Positions 32,560 to 43,004 of a stretch of 64,000 nucleotides of DNA are shown here, piece after piece. The stretch comes from Bradyrhizobium betae (lineage in GTDB: Bacteria > Pseudomonadota > Alphaproteobacteria > Rhizobiales > Xanthobacteraceae). Where the stretch lies: the NCBI RefSeq assembly GCF_008932115.1, contig NZ_CP044543.1, positions 5,090,501-5,154,500 of the forward strand, in the 5' to 3' direction. The notes beneath the pieces were generated by a model. The model was given only the letters and a program-made list of their open reading frames with translations. It searched no databases and was not told where the DNA came from. The position numbers and the translations under genes were made by a program. Positions within the stretch are counted from its first letter, which is position 1. Each line of letters opens with the position of its first letter.

Positions 32560-32679
32560 ATGCTGATTCGCGGCCAAATCGATGGGATTTCGGGGGAGGT
32601 GGCTCTGGCCGCCGCCACGATCCCGGCCGCGCTGCTGTCCACCCTCCTGATTGGCGGGCTTCTTCTTAGCTGCCCCTGA
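32560..32679 (+). CDS. leucine-rich leader peptide upstream of leuA, 39 residues
   Basis: ATG 32560 to TGA 32677-32679. The peptide starts MLIRGQIDGISGEV and its end (codons 25-36) has seven Leu and one Ile among twelve residues: LLSTLLIGGLLL. Codons used are CTG CTG, CTC CTG and three CTT in a row. It stands 110 bases before leuA and its stop overlaps the first arm of alternative hairpins (32673-32750). That is the arrangement of a transcription attenuation leader that senses charged tRNA-Leu. A ribosome site is weak (AGGGTCTGG). The function is inferred from position and composition. Confidence 0.72.
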   Translation: MLIRGQIDGISGEVALAAATIPAALLSTLLIGGLLLSCP

Positions 32680-32750
32680 GGGCCGGCTGGGCGCGACGCG
32701 CCTGGGCGCTCAGGGGTTGGTCGAGATCACCGGACACCTCAAGCGCCCAG
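32673..32750 (+). promoter_or_regulatory. candidate leuA attenuator with mutually exclusive hairpins
   Basis: CCCCTGAG (32673-32680, including the leader stop) can pair with CTCAGGGG (32709-32716). CTGGGCGCT (32702-32710) can instead pair with AGCGCCCAG (32742-32750). The two stems share bases 32709-32710, so they exclude each other. A second CTGGGCGC copy (32687-32694) could also pair with the last arm. No U run follows, so termination may be Rho-dependent or control may be on translation. Confidence 0.6.
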
Positions 32751-32789
32751 ACCAATGAACGGCGCGAAAGCTCAAAAGGAAATTTGACA

Positions 32790-34352
<1,563 letters not shown>

Positions 34353-34380
34353 CGCGCGCGATCTCACGGCTCATCGGTCG

Positions 34381-34408
34381 AACGCGGCGCCTTTGGCGCC
34401 GCGTTTTT
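34381..34408 (+). terminator. intrinsic terminator of leuA
   Basis: AACGCGGCGCC / GGCGCCGCGTT stem with a TTT loop (34381-34405) followed by a T run. Textbook rho-independent terminator. Confidence 0.92.
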
Positions 34409-34527
34409 CGTTGGTGCGTCCTTGCGTTATGTGATGTGTATCGCAACAAATATGTTATTAACATGTCACGTTAACCCCTCACTAACCGGCAGCGTCGCGC
34501 GCCTTGTCCGCTGCTGGAGAATTTGGA

Positions 34528-37500
34528 ATGCCCCTTTCTGCTGGTTCGATCGCCTTCACCGGGTTCAACGGCGACGGCAACGACAATTTGTCCTTTGTCG
34601 TCCTGACCGACATCCCGCAGGGCACCGTCATCAATTTCACCGACAACAACTGGAACGGCACCAGCTTCGCCACCGGCAGCAGCGCCGAGAGCACGATCGC
34701 CTGGACTGCGACGAGCGCGATCGCCGCCGGCACCGTCATCGACATCGACAACATCGGCAAGGGCGCCTTCGGCACCAGCGCCGGCTCGGCGAGCTTCACC
34801 AACGCCAACAACACCGGCCTGTCCAACGACAGCGAGGTCGTCTACGCCTATGTCGGCTCCTCGACCGCGCCGACCTTCCTGGCCGCCATCTCCAACGTGG
34901 GTTATGCGACAGCCGACGGCACGCTGACCGGCACCGGTCTCGTCGCCGGCCAGACCGCCGTCAGCTTCACCGGCGGGCTCGACATCGTCGGCTATAACGG
35001 CCCGCGTTCCGGCTTTGCCAGCTTCGCCGACTACCTCGCCGCGATCGGCAACACCGCCAATTGGGCCACCCAGAACGGCAGCGGCGACCAGAGCACCGAC
35101 GGCATCACACCCGATGCGCCGTTCCCGACCACCGCTTTCACCGTAGCGGCTGCCGCCACGCAGACGATCTCGTTCTCGCCGGCGAGCGTGCTGGTCACCG
35201 AGGGGGACAGCGGCGCCAAGACCATGACGTTCACGGTCGTGCGCACCGGCGGCACCGTCGGCGCGGTCAGCTTCTCCGGCAGCTTCGCCGCCGGCACCAC
35301 CGATGCCGCGGATTTCGGCGGCACGCTGCCGGGCTCGAGCTTCAGCGGCAGCTTCGCCGACGGCGCGTCCTCGGCGACCGTCACCATCACGATCTCCGGT
35401 GACGCCACCGCGGAGCCCGACGAGAGCTTCACGCTGACGCTCACCAGCGCCAGCAATCCGGGCGCGACGGTCACGATCGGCACCGCGACGGCGACCGGCA
35501 CCATCGCCAATGACGACGGCACCCTGGTCTCCGGCAATTCGTCGAACCCAATCACGCTCGCCAACAACGATCATCTGACCGTTCTCGCCGGCATATCGCT
35601 GTCAGGCTCGACCCCGGTCACCTGGATCGGCGGCAGCACCTCGCCCGGCGCGCTGGTCGACAATTCCGGCACCATCACCGGCACCAGCCGCGCCGTCTAT
35701 ACCAGCGGATCGACCAGCGGCAGCTTCACCATCAACAACAAGACCGGCGCGACCATCACAGCGACCAAGGACGCGGTGAAGATCTCGAACCTCGTCTCGG
35801 GCACCAGCGGCACCTTCACCGTCAACAACGAGGGCACGATCGCCTCGACCGGAACCGGCAGCAATGCTGGCCAGGCGCTCGATCTGGACGACGTCAATTC
35901 GAGCGGCGTGCACAGCGTCATCAACAACGCGGCCACCGGCGTGATCTCGGCGGCCGATGCCGACGCGCTCCGGCCCGGCGCCAACGCCACTATCAACAAT
36001 TACGGCCAGATCGTCAGCCACAACGCCTCGGCGGCCTCGAGCGGCAACGACGCGATCGACTTCCAGTCGGTCAACACCGGCGGCGTGGTCAACAATTTCG
36101 CAGGCGGCCTTATCGACGGCGCGCGCCACGGCATCACCGGTGACCAGCCGATCACCGTCACCAACGACGGCACGATCATCGGCCGGAGTGGCTCCGGCAT
36201 CAACATGGACAGCGCCGCCGACACGACGACGACCGTCACCAACCGCGGCACCATCACCGGCACGTCGGTCGGCGGCGCCGATGCCGACGGCGTCGATGTC
36301 GACGGCCTGGTCTCGATCGACAATTTCGGCACGATCAAGGCTGTCGGCCTGGTCAGCGCCGCCAACGGCCTCAACGAGGCGCTCGCGATCGGCGGCGGCT
36401 TCGTCCACAACGAGGTGGGCGGCCTGATCATCAGCGATCAGCGCGCGATCACGGTCGACGACAGCAACGACGGCAGCGCCTTCGCCGCCATGATCATCGT
36501 CAATGACGGCACGATCCGCGGCAACAATGGCGAGGCGATCTCGATCGTCGGCACGTTCGGCGACACCGTCACCAACACAGGCAGCATTTTCGGCAGCGTC
36601 GCCACGGACGGCGGCAACGATACGCTCGTCAACAGCGGCTCCATCACCGGCGACGTGCTGCTGGGCGCGGGCGATGACGGCATCACTCTGGTCACCGGCT
36701 CGATCGTCACCGGCACCATCGATGGCGGTGACGGCGTGGACGCTCTCGTGCTGTCGGGCAATGGCACCGGAACGCTGCTCGGTACAGTCGTCCATGTCGA
36801 GAAGCTCGATGTCCAGAGCGGCATCTGGCGGATCAAGGACGCCGCCGGCTATTCCGAGATCAAGGTCGAGAGCGGTGCGGGTGTCGTGCTCGAAGGCTCG
36901 GCCAACGGAATGGTCGTGGCGACCGGCGCGGCGCAATCGGTGTATGGCTCGGCCTCGAACTCGGTGATTTCAGGCACGCAATACATCCAGATCGGCGGCT
37001 CAGCCGACGGTACGACGATCAAGACCGGCGGTGAGCAGGACATCTATGGCGGCGGCATCGCGACCAATACCGTCATGGACGGCGGTACCCAGGCGGTGTT
37101 CGGCGTGGCGATCGGAACCACGATCGCCAATGGCGGGCTTCAGCATATCCACAACAACGCCTTCTCGACGACCGTCAATTCCGGCGGCGAGCAGAACGTC
37201 TATATCGACGGCAGCGCGACCGGAACCAGCATCAACGCCGGCGGCCTCCAGATCGATTGGGGTTTTACGATCATCACGACGATCAACGGCGGCAATCAGC
37301 ACGTGTTCGGCTCGGCGAGCCTGACGACGATCAATTCGGGCGTGCAGACCGTCGAAGCCGGTGGCACGGCCAGCGACACGACGATCCATGGCGGCGGGCA
37401 GGACGTTTATTCGGGCGCGACCGCGATCAACACCACCATGGATGGCGGCAACCAGAACGTCTACGGCACGGTGGTGCAGACCACGATCGCCAACGGTGCC

Positions 37501-38127
37501 GTCCAGTACCTGCATGGCAGCGCTTCGGTGACGACGGTCAACGCCGGCAGCCAGCAGAACGTCTACGCTGATGGCTTTGCCACTGGCACCACGATCAATG
37601 CCGGCGGCTTTCAGCTCGACTGGGGGTCGGCCAGCGCCACCATCGTCAACGGCGGCGCGCAATATGTGTACGGCAGCGCGGCAGGCACGACGGTACTGGC
37701 CGGCGCGCAGCACGTGCAGTCCGGCGGCAGCGCGGCCGACACCACGATCGGTGCGGGCGCGCTCGCCTATGTCCACGGCGGCGGCACGATCGGCGATGTG
37801 ATCTTCGCCGGAGCCAACGCCGCCCTGGTGCTCGACCAGGCTTCAAGCTTCACCGGAACGATCTCCGGCTGGCAGGACCATGACAGCATCGATCTCGGCG
37901 ACATCCTGTTCAGCGACGGCGTGACCTCGCTCGCCTATGCCCAGAACGGCGACAACAGCGGCGGCACGCTGACCGTTTCGGACGGTACCCACACCGCGTC
38001 GCTGAGCCTGCTTGGCCAGTACAGCGCCGCCGATTTCGCGCTGTCCTCGGATGGCCATGGCGGCACGCTGATCACCGATCCGGCGGTCGCGCAGCAGGCC
38101 CAGCTCGCTCCGGCGCTGCACGGGTGA
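34528..38127 (+). CDS. large repeat surface or secreted protein (Calx-beta and AIDA-like repeats)
   Basis: A 1199-residue acidic protein nearly free of Cys. ATG 34528 follows GGAGA. No classical signal peptide is seen. Parts: residues 1-210 a lamin-tail-like domain (SIAFTGFNGDGNDNLSFVVL, FTDNNW, GYNGPR); 211-330 a Calx-beta domain (TEGDSGAKTMTFTVVRTGG to TGTIANDDG); 345-745 irregular beta-helix-type repeats (TVTNDGTI, NTGSI, NSGSI); about 783-1100 AIDA-like repeats with period near 19 residues (GGxQxVxGxAxxTTIxxGG); and a C-terminal block SFTGTISGWQDHDSIDLGDI to SDGHGGTLITDP, a tail found on many bradyrhizobial proteins thought to leave by type I secretion. Probably an adhesin or biofilm protein. 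No secretion genes lie nearby. Confidence 0.8.
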   Translation: MPLSAGSIAFTGFNGDGNDNLSFVVLTDIPQGTVINFTDNNWNGTSFATGSSAESTIAWTATSAIAAGTVIDIDNIGKGAFGTSAGSASFTNANNTGLSNDSEVVYAYVGSSTAPTFLAAISNVGYATADGTLTGTGLVAGQTAVSFTGGLDIVGYNGPRSGFASFADYLAAIGNTANWATQNGSGDQSTDGITPDAPFPTTAFTVAAAATQTISFSPASVLVTEGDSGAKTMTFTVVRTGGTVGAVSFSGSFAAGTTDAADFGGTLPGSSFSGSFADGASSATVTITISGDATAEPDESFTLTLTSASNPGATVTIGTATATGTIANDDGTLVSGNSSNPITLANNDHLTVLAGISLSGSTPVTWIGGSTSPGALVDNSGTITGTSRAVYTSGSTSGSFTINNKTGATITATKDAVKISNLVSGTSGTFTVNNEGTIASTGTGSNAGQALDLDDVNSSGVHSVINNAATGVISAADADALRPGANATINNYGQIVSHNASAASSGNDAIDFQSVNTGGVVNNFAGGLIDGARHGITGDQPITVTNDGTIIGRSGSGINMDSAADTTTTVTNRGTITGTSVGGADADGVDVDGLVSIDNFGTIKAVGLVSAANGLNEALAIGGGFVHNEVGGLIISDQRAITVDDSNDGSAFAAMIIVNDGTIRGNNGEAISIVGTFGDTVTNTGSIFGSVATDGGNDTLVNSGSITGDVLLGAGDDGITLVTGSIVTGTIDGGDGVDALVLSGNGTGTLLGTVVHVEKLDVQSGIWRIKDAAGYSEIKVESGAGVVLEGSANGMVVATGAAQSVYGSASNSVISGTQYIQIGGSADGTTIKTGGEQDIYGGGIATNTVMDGGTQAVFGVAIGTTIANGGLQHIHNNAFSTTVNSGGEQNVYIDGSATGTSINAGGLQIDWGFTIITTINGGNQHVFGSASLTTINSGVQTVEAGGTASDTTIHGGGQDVYSGATAINTTMDGGNQNVYGTVVQTTIANGAVQYLHGSASVTTVNAGSQQNVYADGFATGTTINAGGFQLDWGSASATIVNGGAQYVYGSAAGTTVLAGAQHVQSGGSAADTTIGAGALAYVHGGGTIGDVIFAGANAALVLDQASSFTGTISGWQDHDSIDLGDILFSDGVTSLAYAQNGDNSGGTLTVSDGTHTASLSLLGQYSAADFALSSDGHGGTLITDPAVAQQAQLAPALHG

Positions 38128-38266
38128 GGTTGCGAAAGACGATAATGGCGATGGCGGGTTTCCACTTGCCGTCGCCCCTGCCGGCGCTCTGATACCGCAT
38201 TTTTGCAACGAGACCCCTGCTAAGGGGCAATGGCGCCTCGGCCTGCTTCCCTATAAAGCTGCCTTC

Positions 38267-38314
38267 AAGTCTTGACATAAAGTCTTGAATTAAAGTCTTG
38301 AATTGAAGTCTTGG
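38267..38314 (+). repeat. four tandem 13-bp repeats upstream of dctP
   Basis: AAGTCTTG begins at 38267, 38280, 38293 and 38306, an exact 13-bp period. Units 2 and 3 are AAGTCTTGAATTA and AAGTCTTGAATTG, unit 1 AAGTCTTGACATA, unit 4 ends in GGGGGC. The array ends about 40 bases before the dctP start and includes a TTGACA (38272-38277). It may be a regulator-binding array. Confidence 0.8.
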
Positions 38315-38355
38315 GGGCCGGCGGTCCGGCTTCATAGGGACGTGCGGGAGGAAGC

Positions 38356-39354
38356 ATGCGGAAACTCATTTTGGCTGCGGCATCGGTTGCGACTCTGGCA
38401 TTGACCGGGCCGGCATCGGCCCAGGCGCCGATCATCATCAAATTCAGCCATGTGGTGGCCACCGACACGCCGAAGGGCAAGGCGTCGGAAAAGTTCAAGG
38501 AGCTCGCCGAGAAGTACACCGGCGGGAAGGTCAAGATCGAGGTCTATCCGAACTCGTCGCTCTACAAGGACAAGGAAGAGCTTGAGGCGCTCCAGCTCGG
38601 CAGCGTGCAGATGCTGGCGCCGTCCAACTCCAAGTTCGGCCCGCTCGGCATCCGCGAATTCGAGGTGTTCGATCTGCCTTATATCCTTCCCGACCTGAAG
38701 ACGCTGCGGAAGGTGACGGAAGGCCCGCTCGGCCTCCGGCTGCTCAAGCTGCTGGACTCCAAGGGCATCACCGGCCTTGCCTATTGGGACAACGGCTTCA
38801 AGCAGATGAGCGCCAACAAGAAGCTGGTCGCGCCCGCCGACTACCAGGGCGTCAAGTTCCGCATCCAGTCCTCGCGCGTGCTTCAGGCCCAGTTCAAGGC
38901 GCTCGGCTCGCTGCCGCAGGTGATGGCGTTCTCGGAAGTCTACCAGGCGCTGCAGACCGGCGTGGTCGACGGCCAGGAGAACACCTGGTCGAACATCTAT
39001 ACCCAGAAGATGCACGAGGTGCAGAAGTACATCTCCGAGACCAACCACGGCTACATCGGCTACGTCGTGATCGTGAACAAGAAGTTCTGGGACGATCTGC
39101 CGGCCGACATCCGCGACCAGCTGTCGAAGGCGATGAAGGAAGCGACCGACTTCAACAACACGCAGTCGCAAAAGGAAAACGACGACGCGCTCGCCGAGAT
39201 CAGGAAGAGCGGCAAGAGCGAGATCATCAAGCTCACGCCGGAGCAGGACGAGGCGATGCGCAAGGCCATGGAGCCGGTCTACAAGGACGCCGCAGGCCGC
39301 GTCGGCCAGTCGCTGATCGACGAGTTCCAGAAGGAAGCCAAGAGCACCAATTGA
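38356..39354 (+). CDS. dctP: TRAP transporter substrate-binding protein (DctP family)
   Basis: A 332-residue periplasmic binding protein with a signal peptide ending GPASAQ. The mature part IIIKFSHVVATDTPKGKASEKFKELAEKYTGGKVKIEVYPNSSL is the DctP signature start. Further family blocks are FDLPYILPD, GLAYWDNGFKQMS, KFRIQSSRVLQAQFKALGSLPQVMAFSEVYQALQTGVVDGQEN (with the Arg that holds the ligand carboxylate) and TWSNIYTQKMHEVQKYISETNHGY. C4-dicarboxylates are the likely ligands. DctQ and DctM do not follow; a strong terminator closes the gene. Confidence 0.93.
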   Translation: MRKLILAAASVATLALTGPASAQAPIIIKFSHVVATDTPKGKASEKFKELAEKYTGGKVKIEVYPNSSLYKDKEELEALQLGSVQMLAPSNSKFGPLGIREFEVFDLPYILPDLKTLRKVTEGPLGLRLLKLLDSKGITGLAYWDNGFKQMSANKKLVAPADYQGVKFRIQSSRVLQAQFKALGSLPQVMAFSEVYQALQTGVVDGQENTWSNIYTQKMHEVQKYISETNHGYIGYVVIVNKKFWDDLPADIRDQLSKAMKEATDFNNTQSQKENDDALAEIRKSGKSEIIKLTPEQDEAMRKAMEPVYKDAAGRVGQSLIDEFQKEAKSTN

Positions 39355-39405
39355 GAGCAGGGCCAGCTGGGAGCGCGGTCAGCCGATCTCAACGAGCGAT
39401 GAAGG

Positions 39406-39440
39406 AAGGGCTTCCGTGCCGGGCGCGGAAGCCCTTTTTG
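39406..39440 (+). terminator. intrinsic terminator of dctP
   Basis: Arms AAGGGCTTCCG (39406-39416) and CGGAAGCCCTT (39426-39436), nine-base loop, followed by TTTTTG. Strong plus-strand terminator. Confidence 0.92.
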
Positions 39441-39579
39441 TTGCGAGTGATTTCTGATTGCGACTGGAGGTAAATCAGAGGTTACATCTTGGTAAGGATG
39501 CTCTCTCTGTCCAAGTTGTAAGTTGCGCGTCAGCCGTGCGGCGCCCATCTTCGGGTCACCTTTCCAGAGGAGAGTTCGC

Positions 39580-40203
39580 ATGAGGAAGTTCACCATCGCC
39601 GCCATCGCCGTGCTCAGCATCGCCGGCTCGGGCGCGGTCTATGCCCAGTACCATCGCCCGTGGATGCACGAGCACATGCGCCACATGCGGATGAACCCGG
39701 AAGATCGCGCCGCCTTCGTCGACGCGCGGATCGCCGCCGTCCACGCCGGCCTGAAGCTCAATGCCGATCAGGAGAAGCTGTGGCCGCCGGTCGAGGCTGC
39801 CGTGCGCGACTTCGCCAAGCTGCGCATCGACCGCGCCAACGCGCGGATGAATGCCGGCCCCGGTGATGCCGGCAAGGATATTGGCAAGGATGCCGACAAG
39901 CCGGAGGATCCGGTCGCCCGCCTGCGCCAGCGCGCCGAGGACATGGGCACCACCTCCACGGCCCTGAAGAAGATCGCCGATGCCGCCGATCCCCTCTACA
40001 AGACGCTGGATGACGGCCAGAAGCGGCGCCTCGCCGCGCTGACCCGCCACCGCGGCCCGTTCGGCGGCGGCGAGGACGGCCCGCCCCGCCACTTCATGGA
40101 ACGGGGCATGGATCGCATGATGGAGCGCGGCATGGACCACTTCCATGGCGATCGCTTCGACCGGGACGGCGGTCCGGACCGGGACCGCGAGGGCCGGCTC
40201 TGA
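39580..40203 (+). CDS. Spy/LTXXQ-motif periplasmic protein
   Basis: A 207-residue exported protein. ATG 39580 follows AGAGGAGAG; the signal peptide ends GAVYAQ. A His/Met-rich segment (MHEHMRHMRM) comes first, then the helical repeats with LTXXQ-type motifs LNADQEKLWPPVEAAVRDFAKLR and LDDGQKRRLAAL. The C terminus is rich in Arg, Asp, His, Gly and Met. In E. coli, Spy is a periplasmic chaperone and CpxP an envelope-stress sensor; the rhizobial members are longer and of unknown partner. The His/Met runs could bind metal, which is inference. A terminator follows. Confidence 0.8.
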   Translation: MRKFTIAAIAVLSIAGSGAVYAQYHRPWMHEHMRHMRMNPEDRAAFVDARIAAVHAGLKLNADQEKLWPPVEAAVRDFAKLRIDRANARMNAGPGDAGKDIGKDADKPEDPVARLRQRAEDMGTTSTALKKIADAADPLYKTLDDGQKRRLAALTRHRGPFGGGEDGPPRHFMERGMDRMMERGMDHFHGDRFDRDGGPDRDREGRL

Positions 40204-40249
40204 GCCTTCGGGGATTTTGCGGGGATCAACCGCTGAATTAACCTTGGCG

Positions 40250-40276
40250 AAGCCGCTGGAATCCAGCGGCTTTTCG
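40250..40276 (+). terminator. intrinsic terminator of the Spy-like gene
   Basis: AAGCCGCTGG (40250-40259), three-base loop and CCAGCGGCTT (40263-40272) followed by TTCGCTTTTT. Good rho-independent terminator, 46 bases past the stop. Confidence 0.88.
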
Positions 40277-40372
40277 CTTTTTGGGGACTTTGGAAAAACC
40301 TTCACCGCATCGCTTGCCATCCCCGGATCGCTTTGCTAAACGACCGACCTCGCAAGGCATTGACCGCCTTTC

Positions 40373-40448
<76 letters not shown>

Positions 40449-41126
40449 AGCGAAAGTCCTTATTTATAAGACTTTCGCGAGACGGTGGCCGAGAACAAAT
40501 CGGGCCTCGTGCGACGTTTTCCCCGGCCAGATGGCTGCGCGAGTTTTCCTTTGTTTATGTGTCTCCGCCCTGTTCGATACTGCCCGCAGATCCGAGGGTG
40601 CAGGTCGAGTACGTGCTCATAGTAGAATGGATGCCAGGGCGAACAAACGGACGATCGCGTTTGCTGTCCATGGTGGCGAGGGCAAGCACGGCGGCGACGA
40701 GAACTAGAAGGTTCGGGGCACCACTGCCTGTCACGCGGTCATGCGCTAGTCAACGCCTACGGTCGCTAACATTAAAAGTCTCGTTTAATCTAGACGAGGG
40801 CGCTGTCAGGCTCATCTCGCCAGCATTCTCTTGGCAATGTCGACAACGCCGGGGGATCATGCGGCGAACTAGCGAGCAATGCCTACGGCAAAACCGGAGA
40901 GCGCGCCATAAGCCGTCAACCCACCGCGCTGGGAACGCCCAGTGATTGGCTACACCTGTATGCTGCTGTGCGGTTTCCTTGCGCCATCTTTCGCTCAGCG
41001 GCCCGCACGGTTGCCAGCAGGCACTCGGCCTTCCATGCGCCCTCCCCGACAAGGGTGGAGAGATCAAGCTCGGGCGAAATGCGCCGCGAGAGGGCTTCGC
41101 GTCTCTGTGTGTTGAACGCGCTTGGC
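40449..41126. other. gene-free stretch after tRNA-Lys
   Basis: About 680 bases with no convincing gene. Open frames here have mixed codon use, no ribosome sites and no recognisable motif. The composition is less GC-biased than the flanks. A tRNA 3' end is a common integration site, and this could be the scar of a lost element. I found no repeat of the tRNA end in the window. Confidence 0.4.
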
Positions 41127-41519
41127 CTACGCTGTCGGCGTCGCATTGTTGAGAAGATTTGCGAGCGCGGTGAGAAGTTGCGCCGGTGCAAACGGCTTGG
41201 ACAGCATGACGCTGTTGGGAACGCCTTTTGAGGTCCAGTCCGCGGCGGAGGCCCCGCTCATATAGACGATGGGAAATTCCGGCTGGATCTCCCTGGCGTG
41301 CTGGGCGACCTCCCAGCCGTCCATCTTGCCTTTCAGGTCGATGTCGGTCACCAGCGCGCGATATTGGCCGTTATCGGCTTGCAGCAAAGTCACCGCCTCT
41401 TCTCCGGACGATGCGACGATCGCCTCGAAGCCGCCGTCATGCAGCGCGTCTGCAATGAAACTCTGGAGCAACTCCTCGTCTTCGACGACAAGGACGACAG
41501 GCATTTCCATGTCCGGCAC
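41127..41519 (-). CDS. single-domain response regulator (CheY-like receiver)
   Basis: A 130-residue receiver without an output domain. Motifs: VVLVVEDEELL (acidic pair), phosphoacceptor in LVTDIDLKGKMDGWE (Asp59 counted from GTG 41519), YMSGAS (Thr/Ser position) and LSKPFAPAQLL (conserved Lys). GTG 41519 has GGGGAA seven bases upstream; ATG 41549, 41510 and 41504 are alternatives. It lies downstream of an ECF sigma gene on the same strand. Single-domain receivers usually pass phosphate between proteins or block a partner. A GGAAC element and a direct repeat precede it. Confidence 0.88.
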   Translation of the reverse strand: MPDMEMPVVLVVEDEELLQSFIADALHDGGFEAIVASSGEEAVTLLQADNGQYRALVTDIDLKGKMDGWEVAQHAREIQPEFPIVYMSGASAADWTSKGVPNSVMLSKPFAPAQLLTALANLLNNATPTA

Positions 41520-41544
41520 GTCGACATTCCCCGCTGCAGCCCGA

Positions 41545-41572
41545 AACATAAGTTACAAAGTGAACATAAGTT
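41545..41572 (-). promoter_or_regulatory. 10-bp direct repeat and GGAAC element before the receiver gene
   Basis: AACATAAGTT occurs at 41545-41554 and 41563-41572, eighteen bases apart from start to start. On the minus strand this gives two AACTTATGTT copies just upstream of the receiver gene. The distal copy overlaps GGAAC (complement of 41570-41574), the typical -35 core of many ECF sigma factors. Probably the promoter of the receiver gene. Confidence 0.5.
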
Positions 41573-41669
41573 CCCGGCGCGCGCGGCTCTCGTCGTGCCA
41601 TCGCGCTCCAGATTTCGTTCAGCGCGGGATCTTCCCGGAACGCGGCTGCACTGTTCTTCCGATCGTGCG

Positions 41670-42320
41670 CTAGTGGCCCAGGGCGGACGCGAGCGCCCCG
41701 CCATCAGGATCGCTCGGCGGTATTGCCTCGATCTTCGCCCGCACCTGCAGTAGCGCGCGCCGCAGCCATGTCCTGATGGTGTTGACGGGGACGCCATATT
41801 GCTCGGCCAGCCGGTGCCGGCTTTCACCGTAGAGATAGGCCGCGATCACCAGATGACGCCGTGTCGGGTCGAGCGTCTGCAGGGCGGACAACATGCTCTG
41901 CTGGAGCCTGAAGGTGTCGCTTTCGTTTTCCCTGCTCTCCATGCTTTCCAGCGCCGTGGGCGCGTCGGCAGGAAAGTCAAGCAAGGCCGACTGGTCGCGG
42001 TAGATCTCTCGCGATGGCCTTCGCGCGGCATCGATCGCGAGATTCTTGGCGATCGTGATCATCCACATCATGGGCGAGCCCAGCGCAGGGCGATACGCGG
42101 CCGCGTTCAGCCAGATGCGAACATAGGCCTCCTGCACGATCTCCTCTGCGAGATGCCGGCGCCTGACGACCAGTAGCGCGGTCGAGAACAGCTTGCGCCG
42201 CGTGGCTGCGTGCAGCTCTTCGAAGGCCGGCTCATCGCCTCCCGCCATGCGCAGCAGGAGCTGCTCGAGCTCGGTCGGACCGGACCGTTCAGTGCGGATG
42301 CCGCTCATCATGGGCGCCAT
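41670..42320 (-). CDS. ECF-family RNA polymerase sigma factor
   Basis: A 216-residue sigma-70-like factor with only regions 2 and 4. Region 2: GGDEPAFEELHAATRRKLFSTALLVVRRRHLAEEIVQEAYVRIW, then SPMMWMITIAKNLAIDAARR (the -10 recognising helix). Region 4: LQTLDPTRRHLVIAAYLYGESRHRLAEQYGVPVNTIRTWLRRALLQVRAKIE, a helix-turn-helix for the -35. ATG 42320 follows GGGGGATGAC. No anti-sigma gene is next to it; the downstream neighbour is a receiver protein. Direct regulation of its neighbours is suggested by GGAAC elements on both sides. Confidence 0.92.
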   Translation of the reverse strand: MAPMMSGIRTERSGPTELEQLLLRMAGGDEPAFEELHAATRRKLFSTALLVVRRRHLAEEIVQEAYVRIWLNAAAYRPALGSPMMWMITIAKNLAIDAARRPSREIYRDQSALLDFPADAPTALESMESRENESDTFRLQQSMLSALQTLDPTRRHLVIAAYLYGESRHRLAEQYGVPVNTIRTWLRRALLQVRAKIEAIPPSDPDGGALASALGH

Positions 42321-42544
42321 GTCATCCCCCCGGGACTGCCCCGCAATTTGGTCAGGCCAAGCTCTCCGATGTCGATGAAAGTGTCAATCAGAGTTTACAT
42401 ATAAACCTGACAATGTGGTGCGAAATCCGAGATAAGCTCTTTTTATTCAATCGGTTGTTCAATCCGGATCTGGCCGGGCGTCGTCCCTAGGAACCAAGTG
42501 CAATCGCTCCCATTGTCATCTTAATCATACAATGGAGGCTTCCC

Positions 42545-42982
42545 GTGCAAGGCGACAACCCCATCAGCTGGCTGATGTTCTTCACTCTCGCGGCAACGAC
42601 ATTCATCATTGCCGGCGGTTTCATCTATTTCCTGCGATCCCGCACCAATCGCGAAATCGCGGCAGACGCGCTTGAAGGCGACGGCAACAGCCGAGGCATG
42701 GCGCCGAGCGGGGCCGGACCCGAATTGATTGGGTTCGCCGTTCTTGCCTTCGCCGTGATGGGCCTGCTCACGGTCGGCTACAACGGCAAATCCCGGGTGG
42801 AAACGGCTCAGACCACCACGCCGGTCGGCGGCGCAACGACAGGCATGGCGCAGCCAGTCGGCACGCCTGAGCAGCCGAAGCGCTATCAGCCGGTCAATCC
42901 CGCACCGGACACCCGCGCCGCCCCGACATCGTCGGACACCGGCATCGGCTCCGAGAACGGTTCGACCGGACAGCCGAAGTAA
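42545..42982 (+). CDS. membrane protein of unknown function, 145 residues
   Basis: GTG 42545 with GGAGG seven bases before it. Two membrane helices: ISWLMFFTLAATTFIIAGGFIYFL and ELIGFAVLAFAVMGLLTVGY, joined by a charged loop RSRTNREIAADALEGDG. The C-terminal 65 residues are Pro/Thr/Gly-rich and likely disordered. I do not recognise a family. It is divergent from the ECF sigma gene, with a GGAAC at 42490-42494 upstream. Confidence 0.65.
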   Translation: MQGDNPISWLMFFTLAATTFIIAGGFIYFLRSRTNREIAADALEGDGNSRGMAPSGAGPELIGFAVLAFAVMGLLTVGYNGKSRVETAQTTTPVGGATTGMAQPVGTPEQPKRYQPVNPAPDTRAAPTSSDTGIGSENGSTGQPK

Positions 42983-43004
42983 GGACGACCAGGGGACTCG
43001 CGCT

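Noticed and set aside
35602..36936. 444-codon minus-strand frame opposite the repeat protein
   Set aside because: Its Asp/Arg/Ala repeats only mirror the Thr/Gly/Ala repeats of the real gene.
37000..37830. AIDA-like repeats taken as evidence of a type V autotransporter
   Set aside because: No C-terminal beta-barrel is present; the C terminus instead resembles the tail of type I secreted proteins.
40750..41067. 105-codon minus-strand frame after tRNA-Lys
   Set aside because: Trp/Arg/Cys-rich translation with no motif and no start signal; looks like non-coding DNA.
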